From Mycoplasmoides gallisepticum (lineage in GTDB: Bacteria; Bacillota_I; Bacilli_A; Mycoplasmatales; Mycoplasmoidaceae): a stretch of 64,000 nt of DNA. Position 1 is the stretch's first letter, and each line of letters begins with the position of its first letter. The stretch is from the NCBI RefSeq assembly GCF_900476085.1, contig NZ_LS991952.1, positions 620,001-684,000 on the forward strand. The letters run 5' to 3'. Shown piece after piece: positions 32,396 to 43,100 of the stretch. The notes below the pieces were generated by a model, which did no database searches, had not been told where the DNA came from, and saw only the letters and a list, made by a program, of their open reading frames with translations. A program made the translations under genes and the position numbers.

Positions 32396-34119
32396 TATTG
32401 CACACCTATGTAATATTGATATAGTTTTTGTGATCCGTTGATCGCTTCACAATAGATTCCAAACTTCTCTGAGATCAGTTTGACGATCGTTCTTACTTCT
32501 GAACTTGAAGTGTTCTTACCATAGATGATTAAAACTAGTTCGGGTTTTTTTACTTCATCGATCAGTTGGGCTACTGTATCTAGTAAACATTTGTAAATAT
32601 CGCTATCACTGACGATAATTTTTTTTTTCATTACCCCAATGTAATCACCTTTGTGAACTTGGAGATGAGGATATTTAATGTTTTTTACTGATGTTGAGAT
32701 GAAAGCTGATCCCGTTGATTTAATTATCTTATGTAAAACTTTAACGTTACTTTTTAAGCTATCAGAACGCATGTAACCACTGATCGCGCTTAGTGCTTCA
32801 ATGAAGTTTTGACATGAGATCAATTCGCAATTAATATGTTTTTTTAATAATGCGATCGCTTCTTTAGCTGATAATAATAAATTCGTATCATCAACAACGA
32901 TAATCACATTCTTAGATTTAACACTGTAGATATTCTTAACGAAATCTTTGATCGTAGGATTACCTGTAGCTGAAGTATCAATAAACTGATCAACATCATA
33001 GTTTTGCACGATCATCTTACCAAGAACTCTTGAAGGAACAGTGGCAATAATAGCTGTTTCAGTCTTAAAGTCCTTAATCTTAGATAGATCAATATCCATT
33101 AAAAGATCGATCGGTTTGTTTGCTAATTGACCCAGGTTACTATCATCTTGCTTACGTTCAGTAACCTGTTTGTTCATATTTTCGATCTTAACTTTTAAGA
33201 ACTCACCATAAGGTTGAGCATGTTTTAAGACCAAATCAGGTGTTAAAGTGTGAGCGTGAAGCTTCACGATCCCTTCTTCTTTATCGTTGATTAAAACTAA
33301 AGATTCAACGTCTTTACTAATCTCTTTCTTAAACTTTTCTTCGTTAAATTTGATCTTAGTTTGATCATCTTTTGCTTTTAGTCCAAGTTTTAATAAGAAC
33401 TCCGTACAATAACCGTGCCCTTCTTCAACTAGTTCTTGTTCAGCTTTAGATGATAAAGCTTTCTTATTAACGAACTGCTTATCATTATTAAGTCTAGAAA
33501 AATCCTTAGTCAGTTCAGTCAACATTCCTTCTAGGAATGAAACTAAACCAAACCCGCCAGAATCAACAACATTAGCTGACTTTAATGCTGGTAACATTTT
33601 GGGGGTTTGCTTTAGAGCATCTTTAGCAAACTCAGTTGCCAACTCAAATAATTGTTCAACTGAACTGATCTCATCTTGTTTTTGCACAAGCTGATCTGCT
33701 GTTAATCTAACTACAGTTAAGATCGTCCCTTCAACCGGAGATTGGATCACACTATAAGCAACTTCTTTAGCTTCTTTAAACGAATTGATTAACTGCTTAA
33801 TCCCAACTTCATCACCATCAGGTAATGATTTGGTAAACCCTTTAATGATCTGGCTAAAAATCACCCCCGAGTTCCCACAAGCGTTCATAAAAAGCCCAGT
33901 CGCAAATACCTTGCCCAAGCTTTGTAATGAATTAAACTCTAGATCACTAATCGCATCCACACCACCTTTAGTAGTGATCTTCATATTTGTTCCCGTATCA
34001 CCATCAGGTACGGGGAAAACATTTAGGTTATTAATGTATTCATAACGATTAAAAATCACATTATAACCTTCAATGAACATCGATTGAAGTTGCTTGGTAG
34101 TTAATGTATCTGAAGCCAT
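32395..34119 (-). CDS. fakA: Fatty acid kinase catalytic subunit FakA (DhaL/YloV family)
   Basis: Phosphorylates fatty acids bound to a FakB (DegV-type) carrier. The 574 residues start with a DhaL ATP-binding domain containing the metal-binding FPVPDGDTGTNM near residue 35 and the GNSGVIFSQI loop near 85. A middle linker follows, then the C-terminal FakB-binding domain (about 330-574). No internal UGA occurs. It starts 8 bases after the Asp23-family gene and overlaps plsX by one base. The adjacent plsX uses the acyl phosphate it makes. No fakB is in the window. Confidence 0.92.
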   Translation of the reverse strand: MASDTLTTKQLQSMFIEGYNVIFNRYEYINNLNVFPVPDGDTGTNMKITTKGGVDAISDLEFNSLQSLGKVFATGLFMNACGNSGVIFSQIIKGFTKSLPDGDEVGIKQLINSFKEAKEVAYSVIQSPVEGTILTVVRLTADQLVQKQDEISSVEQLFELATEFAKDALKQTPKMLPALKSANVVDSGGFGLVSFLEGMLTELTKDFSRLNNDKQFVNKKALSSKAEQELVEEGHGYCTEFLLKLGLKAKDDQTKIKFNEEKFKKEISKDVESLVLINDKEEGIVKLHAHTLTPDLVLKHAQPYGEFLKVKIENMNKQVTERKQDDSNLGQLANKPIDLLMDIDLSKIKDFKTETAIIATVPSRVLGKMIVQNYDVDQFIDTSATGNPTIKDFVKNIYSVKSKNVIIVVDDTNLLLSAKEAIALLKKHINCELISCQNFIEALSAISGYMRSDSLKSNVKVLHKIIKSTGSAFISTSVKNIKYPHLQVHKGDYIGVMKKKIIVSDSDIYKCLLDTVAQLIDEVKKPELVLIIYGKNTSSSEVRTIVKLISEKFGIYCEAINGSQKLYQYYIGVQ

Positions 34120-34127
34120 AAAAAAAT

Positions 34128-34400
34128 CTATCCTTTAATTTCTTTAATAATTACATTGATAAAATACGGATGATGATCATCCCAGCGCGACAATTCATAA
34201 TAGATCATGCTTTGAGCCATTAAACATACCTGATAGGGTCTAATGCCTAGCTTGCAAACAACTGTAATCGTAATTGTGTCCTCATCGATCTCAATATCAT
34301 CATCACTCAGTTCACTAGTTATCCCTGGTACTAACTTGATGATCTCTTTTAACCAACCCTTGATGAGTTCATCATTATATATTGTTTTAGTTGTTTCCAT
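34128..34400 (-). CDS. Asp23/YloU family small protein
   Basis: A 90-residue protein matching the Asp23 (DUF322) fold: KLVPGITSELSDDDIEID, then a beta-strand TITITVVCKLGIRP and a C-terminal FINVIIKEIKG. In Firmicutes the same gene (yloU) precedes yloV/fakA, as it does here. Its role is unclear, probably linked to envelope or lipid metabolism. All Trp codons are UGG. A second Asp23-like protein occurs at 52.1 kb. Confidence 0.8.
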   Translation of the reverse strand: METTKTIYNDELIKGWLKEIIKLVPGITSELSDDDIEIDEDTITITVVCKLGIRPYQVCLMAQSMIYYELSRWDDHHPYFINVIIKEIKG

Positions 34401-34421
34401 TTAAGTACTATTTTACCAAAT

Positions 34422-35414
34422 TTATTTTTCTTCGTAAGGATTGGGGTGCAGTTGGCTATGAAACCAAGCTGGTGACTTGGTTTGATATTGATTCTGGTCT
34501 AAGTACTTCAAGATGAAATCTTGATCATAGTTAGCTAGATCAAAGATGATCTTGTAACTATGTAGTAGTTGGTGTTTAAAATTACCTTGGTTATTTTGGT
34601 ATTGCTTTTTAGCATACTTATAATCACCCACCACTGGGTGATTGATGGATGCTAAATGAGCTCTGATCTGATGGGTTCGTCCCGTAATTAGTTCAACATC
34701 TAATAGAGTGTAGTTTTGTTTTTTAAAGTAATAAAGGGTCTGATAACGGGTGATAATTATTTTATTATCGTTCGTTTTTTCTTTTTGGATACTAACTAAA
34801 GATCGGTTGGGATCTTTAGTTAGATAAGCTGTTAGTGTTGCTTTTTTGGGATTAATCTCACCGTGAACTAAACAATGATAAAATTTTTTCAGATCACGGT
34901 TTTTAATGATTTGGTTGAGCGCTTGTTGAGCTTTAAGATTTTTTGCTCCTAGCATAATCCCAGTCGTGTAGGTATCAAGCCGATTAACAATACTTGGTAA
35001 ATAAGCTTGATTATTTAAATAATCATATTGGTTAGACTTAACCAGATAATGAACCAAGCGATTTTGCATATGGTCATATTGGCTTGGTTCATCAGTTTGT
35101 TGGGCTGGGATTCCCAATGGTTTTTCAAAGATCACCAGATTCTCATCTTCATAGATCAGATCTAATTCTGGTTTAGCTTTGAAAAACTCTGGCACTTTTT
35201 TCTTATGATCTGTTCTTAAGAAATCATAATAAGTAATCTTATCATTCACCTTTAAGATGTAATCAAAATCAATTCGTTGATTATTAACCGTAATATCTTT
35301 CTTACGGATCATCTTATAGATATTAGTTCTTGTGTAGTTTTTTAAATACTTAAATAAGAACTTATCAATCCTAATACAATCATCTACTGATTTGATAACG
35401 ATCGTTTTTTTCAT
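34422..35414 (-). CDS. RluA/RluD-family 23S rRNA pseudouridine synthase
   Basis: Isomerises uridine to pseudouridine in rRNA. The 330 residues have an N-terminal S4 RNA-binding domain (IRIDKFLFKYL, residues 11-75) and a catalytic domain with the essential Asp in NRLDTYTTGIML near residue 145 and TGRTHQIRAHLAS near 235. The DTYTTG form is a small variation on DRxTSG. It overlaps the methyltransferase gene by four bases. The family member (RluC or RluD type) and target position are not settled. Confidence 0.9.
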   Translation of the reverse strand: MKKTIVIKSVDDCIRIDKFLFKYLKNYTRTNIYKMIRKKDITVNNQRIDFDYILKVNDKITYYDFLRTDHKKKVPEFFKAKPELDLIYEDENLVIFEKPLGIPAQQTDEPSQYDHMQNRLVHYLVKSNQYDYLNNQAYLPSIVNRLDTYTTGIMLGAKNLKAQQALNQIIKNRDLKKFYHCLVHGEINPKKATLTAYLTKDPNRSLVSIQKEKTNDNKIIITRYQTLYYFKKQNYTLLDVELITGRTHQIRAHLASINHPVVGDYKYAKKQYQNNQGNFKHQLLHSYKIIFDLANYDQDFILKYLDQNQYQTKSPAWFHSQLHPNPYEEK

Positions 35415-36217
35415 AACTTATTTAGTTCATATAAGATGATCCCACTACTTGTAGCCACATTTAAAGATTCGGCATACTGATTATTAATCACGATCTTGAT
35501 CGTTTGATCAGCTTGATTTAATAATTGTTCACTCACACCATTAGCTTCATTCCCAAAGATAATGATATTTCCCAATTGATGATCAAACTGATCAAGTGGG
35601 GTTGCATCTTCATGGTTAGCAGTGGCTACTAATCTTAATCCCTTCTTTTTAATTGCATTAAGAAATTGATCTAGGTTTTTAATTAAACTAATTTGGTTAC
35701 TAAAGATCGCCCCAGCTGAAGCGCGAATTAATTTGGGATTATAAAGATTAACTGAATCATGGATCAAAACTTTGGTAAGATCAAATGCTGCAGCATTTCT
35801 TAAGATCGTACCAAGATTACTTGGATCTTGGATATGATCTAAGAACAAGTAATTATGTTGATCACTTAGATCAAAAGTTGGATGATTTAGATCTTTTAAT
35901 AAATAATAAAAATAACAATCTCCCGCTTGGGTGTTGATTGCTTTTAATTGATCGTTCAATTGATCTGAGATCATGATCCAACGCACTTTGTGTTGTTTTA
36001 ATTTACTTTTGATATTACTAATAAGCTTTTGATCAAAAGATTTACTAACAAAGATCGTGTGTGGGAGTCAATTATTATTTAAAGCAATCAGGTTATTTTT
36101 AATCCCACCAACACAAAAATAATCACTAATCTGTTTGTTATAACCATTTTTAAATGCGATCTTTAAATCTTTAAAGATCGGATTGTTCTTGGCATTAATT
36201 TTGTGAAAGTTGATCAT
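35411..36217 (-). CDS. SpoU/TrmH-family RNA 2'-O-methyltransferase
   Basis: SAM-dependent ribose methyltransferase with the trefoil-knot SPOUT fold. The 268 residues show motif 1 DPSNLGTILRNAAAF near residue 128, motif 2 IIFGNEANGVS near 213 and motif 3 SLNVATSSGIILYEL at the C-terminus. The N-terminal 100 residues form a substrate-recognition domain as in TrmH/RlmB proteins. The real start is ATG 36215-36217; one UGA-Trp at codon 50 hides it under the standard code. It overlaps the upstream DHH gene by 23 bases and the downstream pseudouridine synthase by four. Confidence 0.88.
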
Positions 36218-37181
36218 TGTCAATCGTTTTTAGATAATCATCTAAAACCTTAATTAGTTTATAAAAGTCCTGCTTGTTGTCTAAACTAAAACCACTAGCA
36301 AACTTATGCCCCCCACCATTAAACATAGCTGCAAAATGGTTGATCGGAATATCATATGATCTGATCGATCCCTTTCATTTTTGGGATTGATCATCAAAAT
36401 AAATTGCCGTTCAGATCTTCACCCCATCAATATTATTTAGCGCGTGCACCATCGTCATTGGTGATCTGATCCCAAAGCGTTTATGTGCGCCTTTTCTGAC
36501 AGCTATATAAGCTAAACCATTTGGTGTGATCTTAGCATGGTTAACGACATAAGAATAATACTTATGTTCTAAGATCGGTTTTAGATAAACCGCATCATGA
36601 ACTTCGTTACGGTTAAACCCAGTTGCTAAGATCTCAGCTGTCATCATGAATGTACTTGGGGTAGTTGCTAAATATAAAAATCTACCTGTGTCAGTAATAA
36701 TCCCTGCATAGATATACTTAGCAATAATCGAATTGAGTTTAAAACCCATCCACTTGATGAACCATCCGATCATCTCAGCTGTTGATGAAAAGGTGGGATC
36801 AACCCATTCGATCGAACCAATAATCTCAGTTTTAGGATGATGATCAATTCTGATAATCTCTTTAACCAATTTGTGCTGACCTGTTAAGATTCGTTCAGCA
36901 TTCGCAGTATCAAAAACGATCCCTAGTGATCGTTCTAAAAACTCAATATCAACAGGTTCTTTTTCAAACGGAAATAAACTTGCTCCTAATTCTGGATCAA
37001 GTTTATATGTCCCCATGACATATACCTTTTTTTCTGGGAACATATTATTAATTAATTCTTTAAATGCGAATGCTGAACCTAAAGCATCAAAATCTGGACG
37101 CTCGTGCACAAAGAAAGTCAGGTGGTCAAATTCCTGGACTTTAGCTCAGATCTGATCGTGGACTTCTAATTGTTGTCTCAT
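36195..37181 (-). CDS. DHH/DHHA1 phosphoesterase (NrnA/MgpA-like)
   Basis: Predicted oligoribonuclease or pAp/cyclic-dinucleotide phosphatase. The 328 residues contain HERPDFDALGS near residue 25, a middle Asp (GIVFDTAN), the signature IRIDHHPKTE near 107, DTGRFLY near 155, and the DHHA1 glycine motif NGGGHKFASGF near 300. Three UGA-Trp codons are present. The start is ATG 37179-37181, which overlaps the thiI end by 16 bases. Related mycoplasma proteins degrade short oligonucleotides; the exact substrate here is unknown. Confidence 0.88.
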
Positions 37182-38356
37182 TGTTTATTTAAATCAAATT
37201 GAATAATATCGTTAGTAATTGAATTATCAATGACTATATCTAAAAAATCTAATTTAGCTTCGATCTTATCGATAATTTCAATCCTTGGGTTGGTAATTGG
37301 TTTTTTAGGCGCATATAATGAACAAGCATCAGAATAAGGTAAGATCGAAATCTCATATGTCTTGATCTTCTTGGCGTGTTCAATGATTTGGCTTTTATCA
37401 TAACACAATAATGGTCGTAAAACTAATAAATCTTTGCTGGCATTCGAGATTGCTTTCATACTGTTGATCGTTTGTGAAGCAACTTGACCAAGTGATTCAC
37501 CAGTAGCAATGCAGTCATACCCATACTGATTTATTAGTTTATTAGCAATCTTATAAAAACAACGACGCATTAATGTGATTCGGTAGTTTTCATATTTGGT
37601 GTGTGAAATCTCTTTGAGCACATTGGTGAAGTTATGAATAAAGATCTTAGCATCGCTTACTTCGTTGTGCTTACTAACAGTTTGGGCTAATAATACGGTT
37701 TTATCTAAAGCTTGCTTTGAAGTGTGTGGAGGAGTAATAAACGTTAAGAAATCAACGTGCATTCCCCTTTTATAAAGTAGATCACTAGCAACAGGTGAGT
37801 CGATCCCACCTGATAATAGAACCAAGACTTTGCCTGAAGATTTCACTGGTAATCCGCCAGCCGCACTATATTTGTGCAAGTATAAAATGAAATAATTCTT
37901 GACTACGTCAATACTAATCATTTTCGTTGGATTGGTCAGATTAATCTTAATCTGACGGTTTTTTAAACAATAAGCTGATAAGGTCTTTTTTAAATCAAGG
38001 CTGGTAAGTTCATAACTTTTATCTTTTCTTTTGATCTCAAAAGCTAATTGATCATGATCATTAACCATCTCTAGAACTAAATCTTGTAACAGATTTAGAT
38101 CACGTTGTAATTGTTGAACTAAACAAACGTAACTAATCCCAGGTATTCTTTTTAAGATCTCGATCAGTTCAGTTTGATCTTGCTTGTGGTAGTTCGTAAT
38201 TAAAAAATGATCGTATTGTAAATTGAGCTTTAACTCAAATTTACTAATTGCTTGCTGTAGATTAGCCTTTAATTGGTTAATAAAGTTGATCCTGTTGTTA
38301 TTTTTTAGTCATAACTCACCGAATTTGATCATGATCTGATAGTTACTAGTATTCAT
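37166..38356 (-). CDS. thiI: tRNA 4-thiouridine synthase ThiI (without rhodanese domain)
   Basis: Adenylates U8 of tRNA for sulfur insertion. The 396 residues begin with a ferredoxin-like and THUMP domain (residues 1-165) containing IKFGELWLK, where the W is UGA. The PP-loop LLSGGIDSPVA lies near residue 182, with MRRCFYKIA and ATGESLGQVASQT behind it. The protein ends without the C-terminal rhodanese domain of E. coli ThiI, so sulfur must come directly from a cysteine desulfurase. A UGA near the C-terminus is read as Trp and the true stop is UAG at 37166-37168. The start is ATG 38354-38356. Confidence 0.92.
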
Positions 38357-38373
38357 ATTTAAGATTTTAGCGA

Positions 38374-39225
38374 TTAAATAATTTTATGTAATTTCAAAAA
38401 CTCTAGATCAGATCTTGTCATCTTTGGACTAATCCCTTTAATGATGTGGTCTTGATATCATTGGGTTGCTTGTTCAATGTATGGCTCAATACTTGATTTT
38501 TCGACTTTCATGTCAACAACATCGATTAAGCGTTGACTTAAATCGATTGCTTCTGGGTTCTGGTAATCTTCTGGTCGTAAGAAGATAACCCCAAACCGAC
38601 CATACTTTGCATTTCTTAGATAAAGATAAAGTGAAAGTTGCAACACATACTCCTTTTTTACTTTAATCTGCTTATTTTCATCATATCATTCAAAGTATTT
38701 TTCACGCTTAGCTTTAACGATCGGTAAACCCGATTGATCAACCATCATTCTTAATAAGCCATCAACTTTTTTATAACTCAACTTATCGATCGAGGTGGTT
38801 TTAATCTCCAACATTGGGTGATTCTCATCATATAAAAGATTACCATCTTGATCAACTGGTTCACCATCGGGAATCCCCCCAAAGATCTGATTATCTTTAA
38901 AAAGATCAAAGCCAACTTTGATCGGGTCATAAGTCTTATAGTTGATCTTGAACTTATTCATAATGTACTCTCTAACTTTTGGCTCAATCACAACCCCAGC
39001 CTTAGATAAAATTGGGTCCATTGTTTCATAATAAAGGTTAACCATCTTCAACCACTCGATAAATGGGGTGTTGAACTCATTAATCCCTAAAACATTGGGA
39101 AAGCGACTTCCTGTGATTTTTTTAAACTTACTGCCATACTCCTGTTTGTATTTCTCAGATAGAACTAATTGGTTATCAACGATCTTAAAACAATCTGAGA
39201 GATTTAAATCTTTCTTAAAAGGCAT
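38374..39225 (-). CDS. Predicted PD-(D/E)XK nuclease, YqaJ/lambda-exonuclease-like
   Basis: A 283-residue protein conserved in the M. pneumoniae group next to thiI. The family assignment rests on KITGSRFPNVLGINEFNTPF near residue 40 (YqaJ-type SxxxxxLGxNxF motif), an Asn/Glu helix GVVIEPKVREYI near 78, and GIPDGEP followed by MLEIKTTS around 118-145, which fits the D...ExK active site. Two UGA-Trp codons occur after residue 175. An upstream TTG would add 22 hydrophobic residues that look like non-coding AT-rich DNA, so the ATG at 39223-39225 is preferred. DNA-end processing is inferred. Confidence 0.7.
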
Positions 39226-39258
39226 ATTTTTATTTATTAAAATTATTATATAAAAACC

Positions 39259-39777
39259 ATGTTTAATAAAAGATATGTAATTAATCAACATTTAGAGCTA
39301 AAAAAGATTGATAATTACCAAATTAATGAGCTATACGATTTTTTAAATAGCTTAAATAACGAACACCATTTAGGGTTTAGCAAAAGCGAAGTTGATTTAG
39401 TTAATTTAGAAGAATATATCGTTTTAGCTAAAAAAAGATGGACTGAAAAAAGTTCTTACTTTTTTGTTATCTACCTAGATAAACAGATCTTTGGTTTAAT
39501 AAAGATCAATGTCGATAAAACTAACGGTCAGATTAAATACTTATTACAAACTTATGATCCCAAGATCATAGAACAACTAATTGATTTCTTTATTAGGGTA
39601 GCACAATCAACTAACCTAAAATGGTTGTATCTCAAAGTTGAACAAGATAATAATCAATTAGATCAGATCTTAAATTCTGTTTGCATGTATAAGCTTAATT
39701 CGTTGGAGTTAAAAGAGATCAATATTGTTAGATCTAATACCAAACTAATTGACAACTATTGAGCAAAACGTGTTTAA
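39259..39777 (+). CDS. GNAT-like N-acetyltransferase
   Basis: A 172-residue protein that fits the GNAT fold: YQINELYDFLNSL at the start, the FFVIYLDKQIFGLIKINV beta-hairpin near residue 70, and WLYLKVEQDNNQ near 130 (the usual W..V...N). The classical Q/RxxGxG/A acetyl-CoA loop is not obvious, so activity is uncertain. The last five codons follow a UGA-Trp. It is divergent from the nuclease gene with only 33 bases between them, and a TATA-rich stretch sits a few bases before the ATG. Substrate unknown. Confidence 0.6.
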
Positions 39778-39826
39778 ATATATTTTTATATTTAAATTTA
39801 TTTTATAATACTACCGAGTTATTAAT

Positions 39827-39903
39827 GCGCCCATAGTTCAATTGGATAGAACATCTGACTTCGGATCAGACGGTTATAGGTTCAAGTCCTATTGGGCGCG
39901 CCA
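39827..39903 (+). tRNA. tRNA-Arg (anticodon UCG)
   Basis: Acceptor GCGCCCA pairs with TGGGCGC, the discriminator is G, and CCA is encoded. The anticodon arm is TCTGA-CTTCGGA-TCAGA, giving UCG for CGA and wobble CGN codons. The T-arm has GGTTCAAGTCC. A terminator follows. Confidence 0.95.
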
Positions 39904-39937
39904 TTAACTTAACACTAATAAACTAACTAACTTAGAA

Positions 39938-39968
39938 CGCCAAGTAATTTATTACTTGGTATTTTTTT
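39938..39968 (+). terminator. Terminator of tRNA-Arg
   Basis: Stem CCAAGTAAT / ATTACTTGG with a 2-base loop followed by TATTTTTTT on the plus strand. Confidence 0.85.
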
Positions 39969-40068
39969 GTTCAAGTGAACTTAACAAGAATTTAGGTTCA
40001 ATTTTTTTGTTTAGTTCTTAATTAAATGGTTTAAATTGTTAAGTCATATATTGTCAAGAAAATAAAAA

Positions 40069-40100
40069 AAACAATAATTCTGCAAAAGAATTATTGTTTT
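40069..40100 (-). terminator. Terminator of the EAGR-box gene
   Basis: Stem AACAATAATTCT / AGAATTATTGTT with a short loop, and TTTTTTTTATT on the minus strand. It lies about 25 bases past the stop. Confidence 0.85.
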
Positions 40101-40122
40101 TGTTTTTTAATTGGTTTGATGA

Positions 40123-43100
40123 TTATTTATTGGCTTTTTTAGCTTTCTTGTTTTTCTTCTTACCAGAAAGTAAACCAAAGTCATCATCTAGATCTTCGTC
40201 AGATTCTTCATTTTCAAAGATTGCAGAAGCAGCATCTTCATCAAATTGTGATAATCAGTCATCAGCGTCAACTGATTCAGTATCAACACCTTTTAATGCA
40301 GGAATATCTTCTTCAACGTTAACTTCTTCTGGTTCACCTTGAACGTATACGAATCAGTTACCTTTTTCATCAAAGTCACCTTCGTATCATTCTCATTCAC
40401 CATCTTCTAGGTAATAACCAAAGTTTTCATTACCGATGTAGTTATCGAAGTTGATTTCACCATTTTCATCAGCATAAATATAGTGTTCACCTTCAACCTC
40501 AACTTCTTCGATCCCTTCTGAAGCAGCTTCTTCTTGAGTTGATTCAGCTTCTTCAGATTCTTCAGAAACTGGTTCTTCATCTGCTACTGCTTCATCTTCA
40601 TTCTTAATGAAGTTGTTATCTTCATCGAAGTAGCCAGCTCAAACTCATTCACCGTCTTGGTCATAATGACCATAATGTTCATCACCAACGTATTGTTCTC
40701 AGAATTCAGCTTCTTCAGCTGGTTCTTCAACAGCAGGTTCTTCTTCATGAACTTCTTCCTCAACTGCAGGTTGCGGTTCAACTTCTGGTTGTTCTTCAGC
40801 AACTGATTCTTGTTCAACTACAGGTTCTTCTTCTGCTACTGCTTCTTCATGAGCTGGTTCAACTTCTTCTTCGACAGCAGGTTCTTGGTGAACTTCTTGT
40901 TCAGATTCACTGCTACCACTAAAGTCAACGATTTCAGGTTCTGGTTGATCGTCTTCACTAATCTCTTCTAGTTCAGCTTGATCATCAAATTCAACAGCTT
41001 GAGTTGGTAAAGTTTCTTCTTCTGCTACTACTGGTTCTTCTACGTGTTCAACTTCTTCTGGTTGATCAGCTTGTTCACCATCTTCGTTTCTGAAGAAGTT
41101 GTTATCTTCATCAAAGTAACCATCTCAGATTCATTCTTCATTTTCATCGTAGTGGCCATAATCTTCGTTACCAACGTATTGTTCTCAGAATTCAACTTCT
41201 TCTGCTTCTTCTTCAGGTTGAGCTTCCACTTCTTGCAAGAATTCTTCAGCAGGTTGTTGTGCTTCAACTTCTTCGTGACTCTTAGCATTAGCACTAAAAT
41301 CGATGATCTCAGGTTCTGGCTGTTCATCTTCAGTGATTTCATCTTCTTGAACAACTTCTTCAGGATATTCAGATAGATCTTCACTACTTGGAACTAAATG
41401 GTCGTCTTCTACATTTGAAGCCAATTCAACTTCTTCTGGTTGATCAAATCCTTCATCATTTCTAAAGAAGTTTTGGTTTTCATCAAAGTAACCATCTCAG
41501 ATTCATTCTTCGTTTTCATCGTAGTGACCATAGTGTTCATCACCAACGTATTGTTCTCAGAATTCAACTTCTTCATCAACTGATTCAGCTTCAACTTCTG
41601 GTGCTGGGTGTTCTTCGACCACTTCTTCATGAACTGGCTCGTCAACTACTTCGTGAACTTGTTCTTGAACTGGTTGTTCTTCGAACACTTCTTCTACTTG
41701 TGGTGCTGGGTGTTCAACTGTTTCTTCATGAGTTGGTTCTTCAACAAGTTCAACTACTTCTTTAACCGGTTGTTCTTCGACAACTTCTTCAGCTTGAACT
41801 TCAACTTCTGGTGCTGGGTGTTCAACTACTTCTACAACTTCAAGAACTTCTTCGTGAACTACTTCTTGAACTGGTTGTTCTTGAACTTCAACTTCTGGTG
41901 CTGGTTGTTCAACCACCTTAACGAATTCTGGTTGTTCTTCAACTAATGGAACAACGTCAAGTTCTTCTAATTGAACTTGTTCAAATTCTACTACTGGTTC
42001 AGATAAAACAACTTCTTCGTGAGCTCGTTGTTCAATTACAACAACAGGTTCAACTTGATCTTGAGCTAAACTGAATTGACTATCAGCTAATTCAACGCTT
42101 GAAAGATCAACACTAACAACTTCGCTATCACTAGCTTGGTCTGCTAATTTAACTTCAACATTAGATAGGTCTAATTCTTGTTTAGTGAACAGATCAGGTT
42201 TACTAATCTCAACTACTGGAGTGCTGATCTCTTCACTGACAATTGCAGGGATGATCTCAGTTAAAACTAACTCTTCTTTAAAGTCAAATTGAGGTTTAGC
42301 TTGTGGTTGTTGACTGAACTGATCAGCTGAGAACTGTTCAGCTGGTAGTTCAACTTCTTTAGTATCAACAACGATCGCATCAACAGAATCAATCAGTTTG
42401 TCTTTAACAACAAACTCAACTTTTTCTTCAACTACTGATGGTTCAAACTTAAATTCAGCTGTTTTTAATGTTGGTTGAGCAAATTCAACTGGTTTTGTTG
42501 GTATTTGACTAAGCTCAGAAAGCCCACCAACGAATTGGTGAATTGATTTGTAGTTATCTTTATTTGGCTTGATGAACTTAGTTGCTTTAATTTGTTTGAA
42601 CTGTTCAGCAAATTCTTGTTCTTTCAGCGCTTGTTTTTTAGCTTCTTCTTGGTTTTTAAGCGATTGTAGTTTTAACTTAAGAATCTCTTCTTTAAGTCTG
42701 ATCGCTTTTTCATTTAGTGATTGTTCTCTTAGTTTTAGCGCTTCTTCCTTAGCTTGTTGTTCTCTTAAGAACTGATCACGTAGTTCTAACTCTCTTTGGA
42801 TCTGTTCTTGAACTGCTTGTTGTTTAGCAGCAAGTTCACTTTCAACTTTAGCTTTTAGTAAATCTTGTTCTTTTTGTTGTTCAGCTGCTAATGATACGAT
42901 CTCATCTAATAATTTGTTGTTCTTAGGTGCTTCATCTGGAACGAATTGGTCATATTCATTGAAGTAACCACTTCAAACCCAAACGTTCTTATCGTTGTAA
43001 TAACCATAGTTCTTATCACCAATAAATTTAGTAAAGAACTCTTCTTCTACTTTTTCAACTACTGGTTCAGTTTTCTTAGCTTTAGGTGTGTAAGATAAGA

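Noticed and set aside
39226-39291. 22-residue hydrophobic N-terminal extension of the PD-(D/E)XK protein
   Set aside because: It needs a non-ATG start, would overlap the divergent acetyltransferase gene, and the ATG at 39225 gives the natural start.
40584-41645. Minus-strand Lys/Asn/Leu-rich ORFs in another phase of the EAGR-box gene
   Set aside because: Their phase differs from the main frame, which is continuous from 45942 to 40123 with UGA as Trp and contains all nine boxes.
41500-41920. CRISPR-like array in the repeated part of the EAGR gene
   Set aside because: Repeat units are imperfect, in frame and protein-coding, without constant repeat or spacer lengths and without cas genes nearby.
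40094-41946. Plus-strand Phe/Ser-rich ORFs opposite the EAGR-box gene
   Set aside because: They are antisense readings of the Glu-rich repeats (GAA becomes TTC), with no initiation signals.
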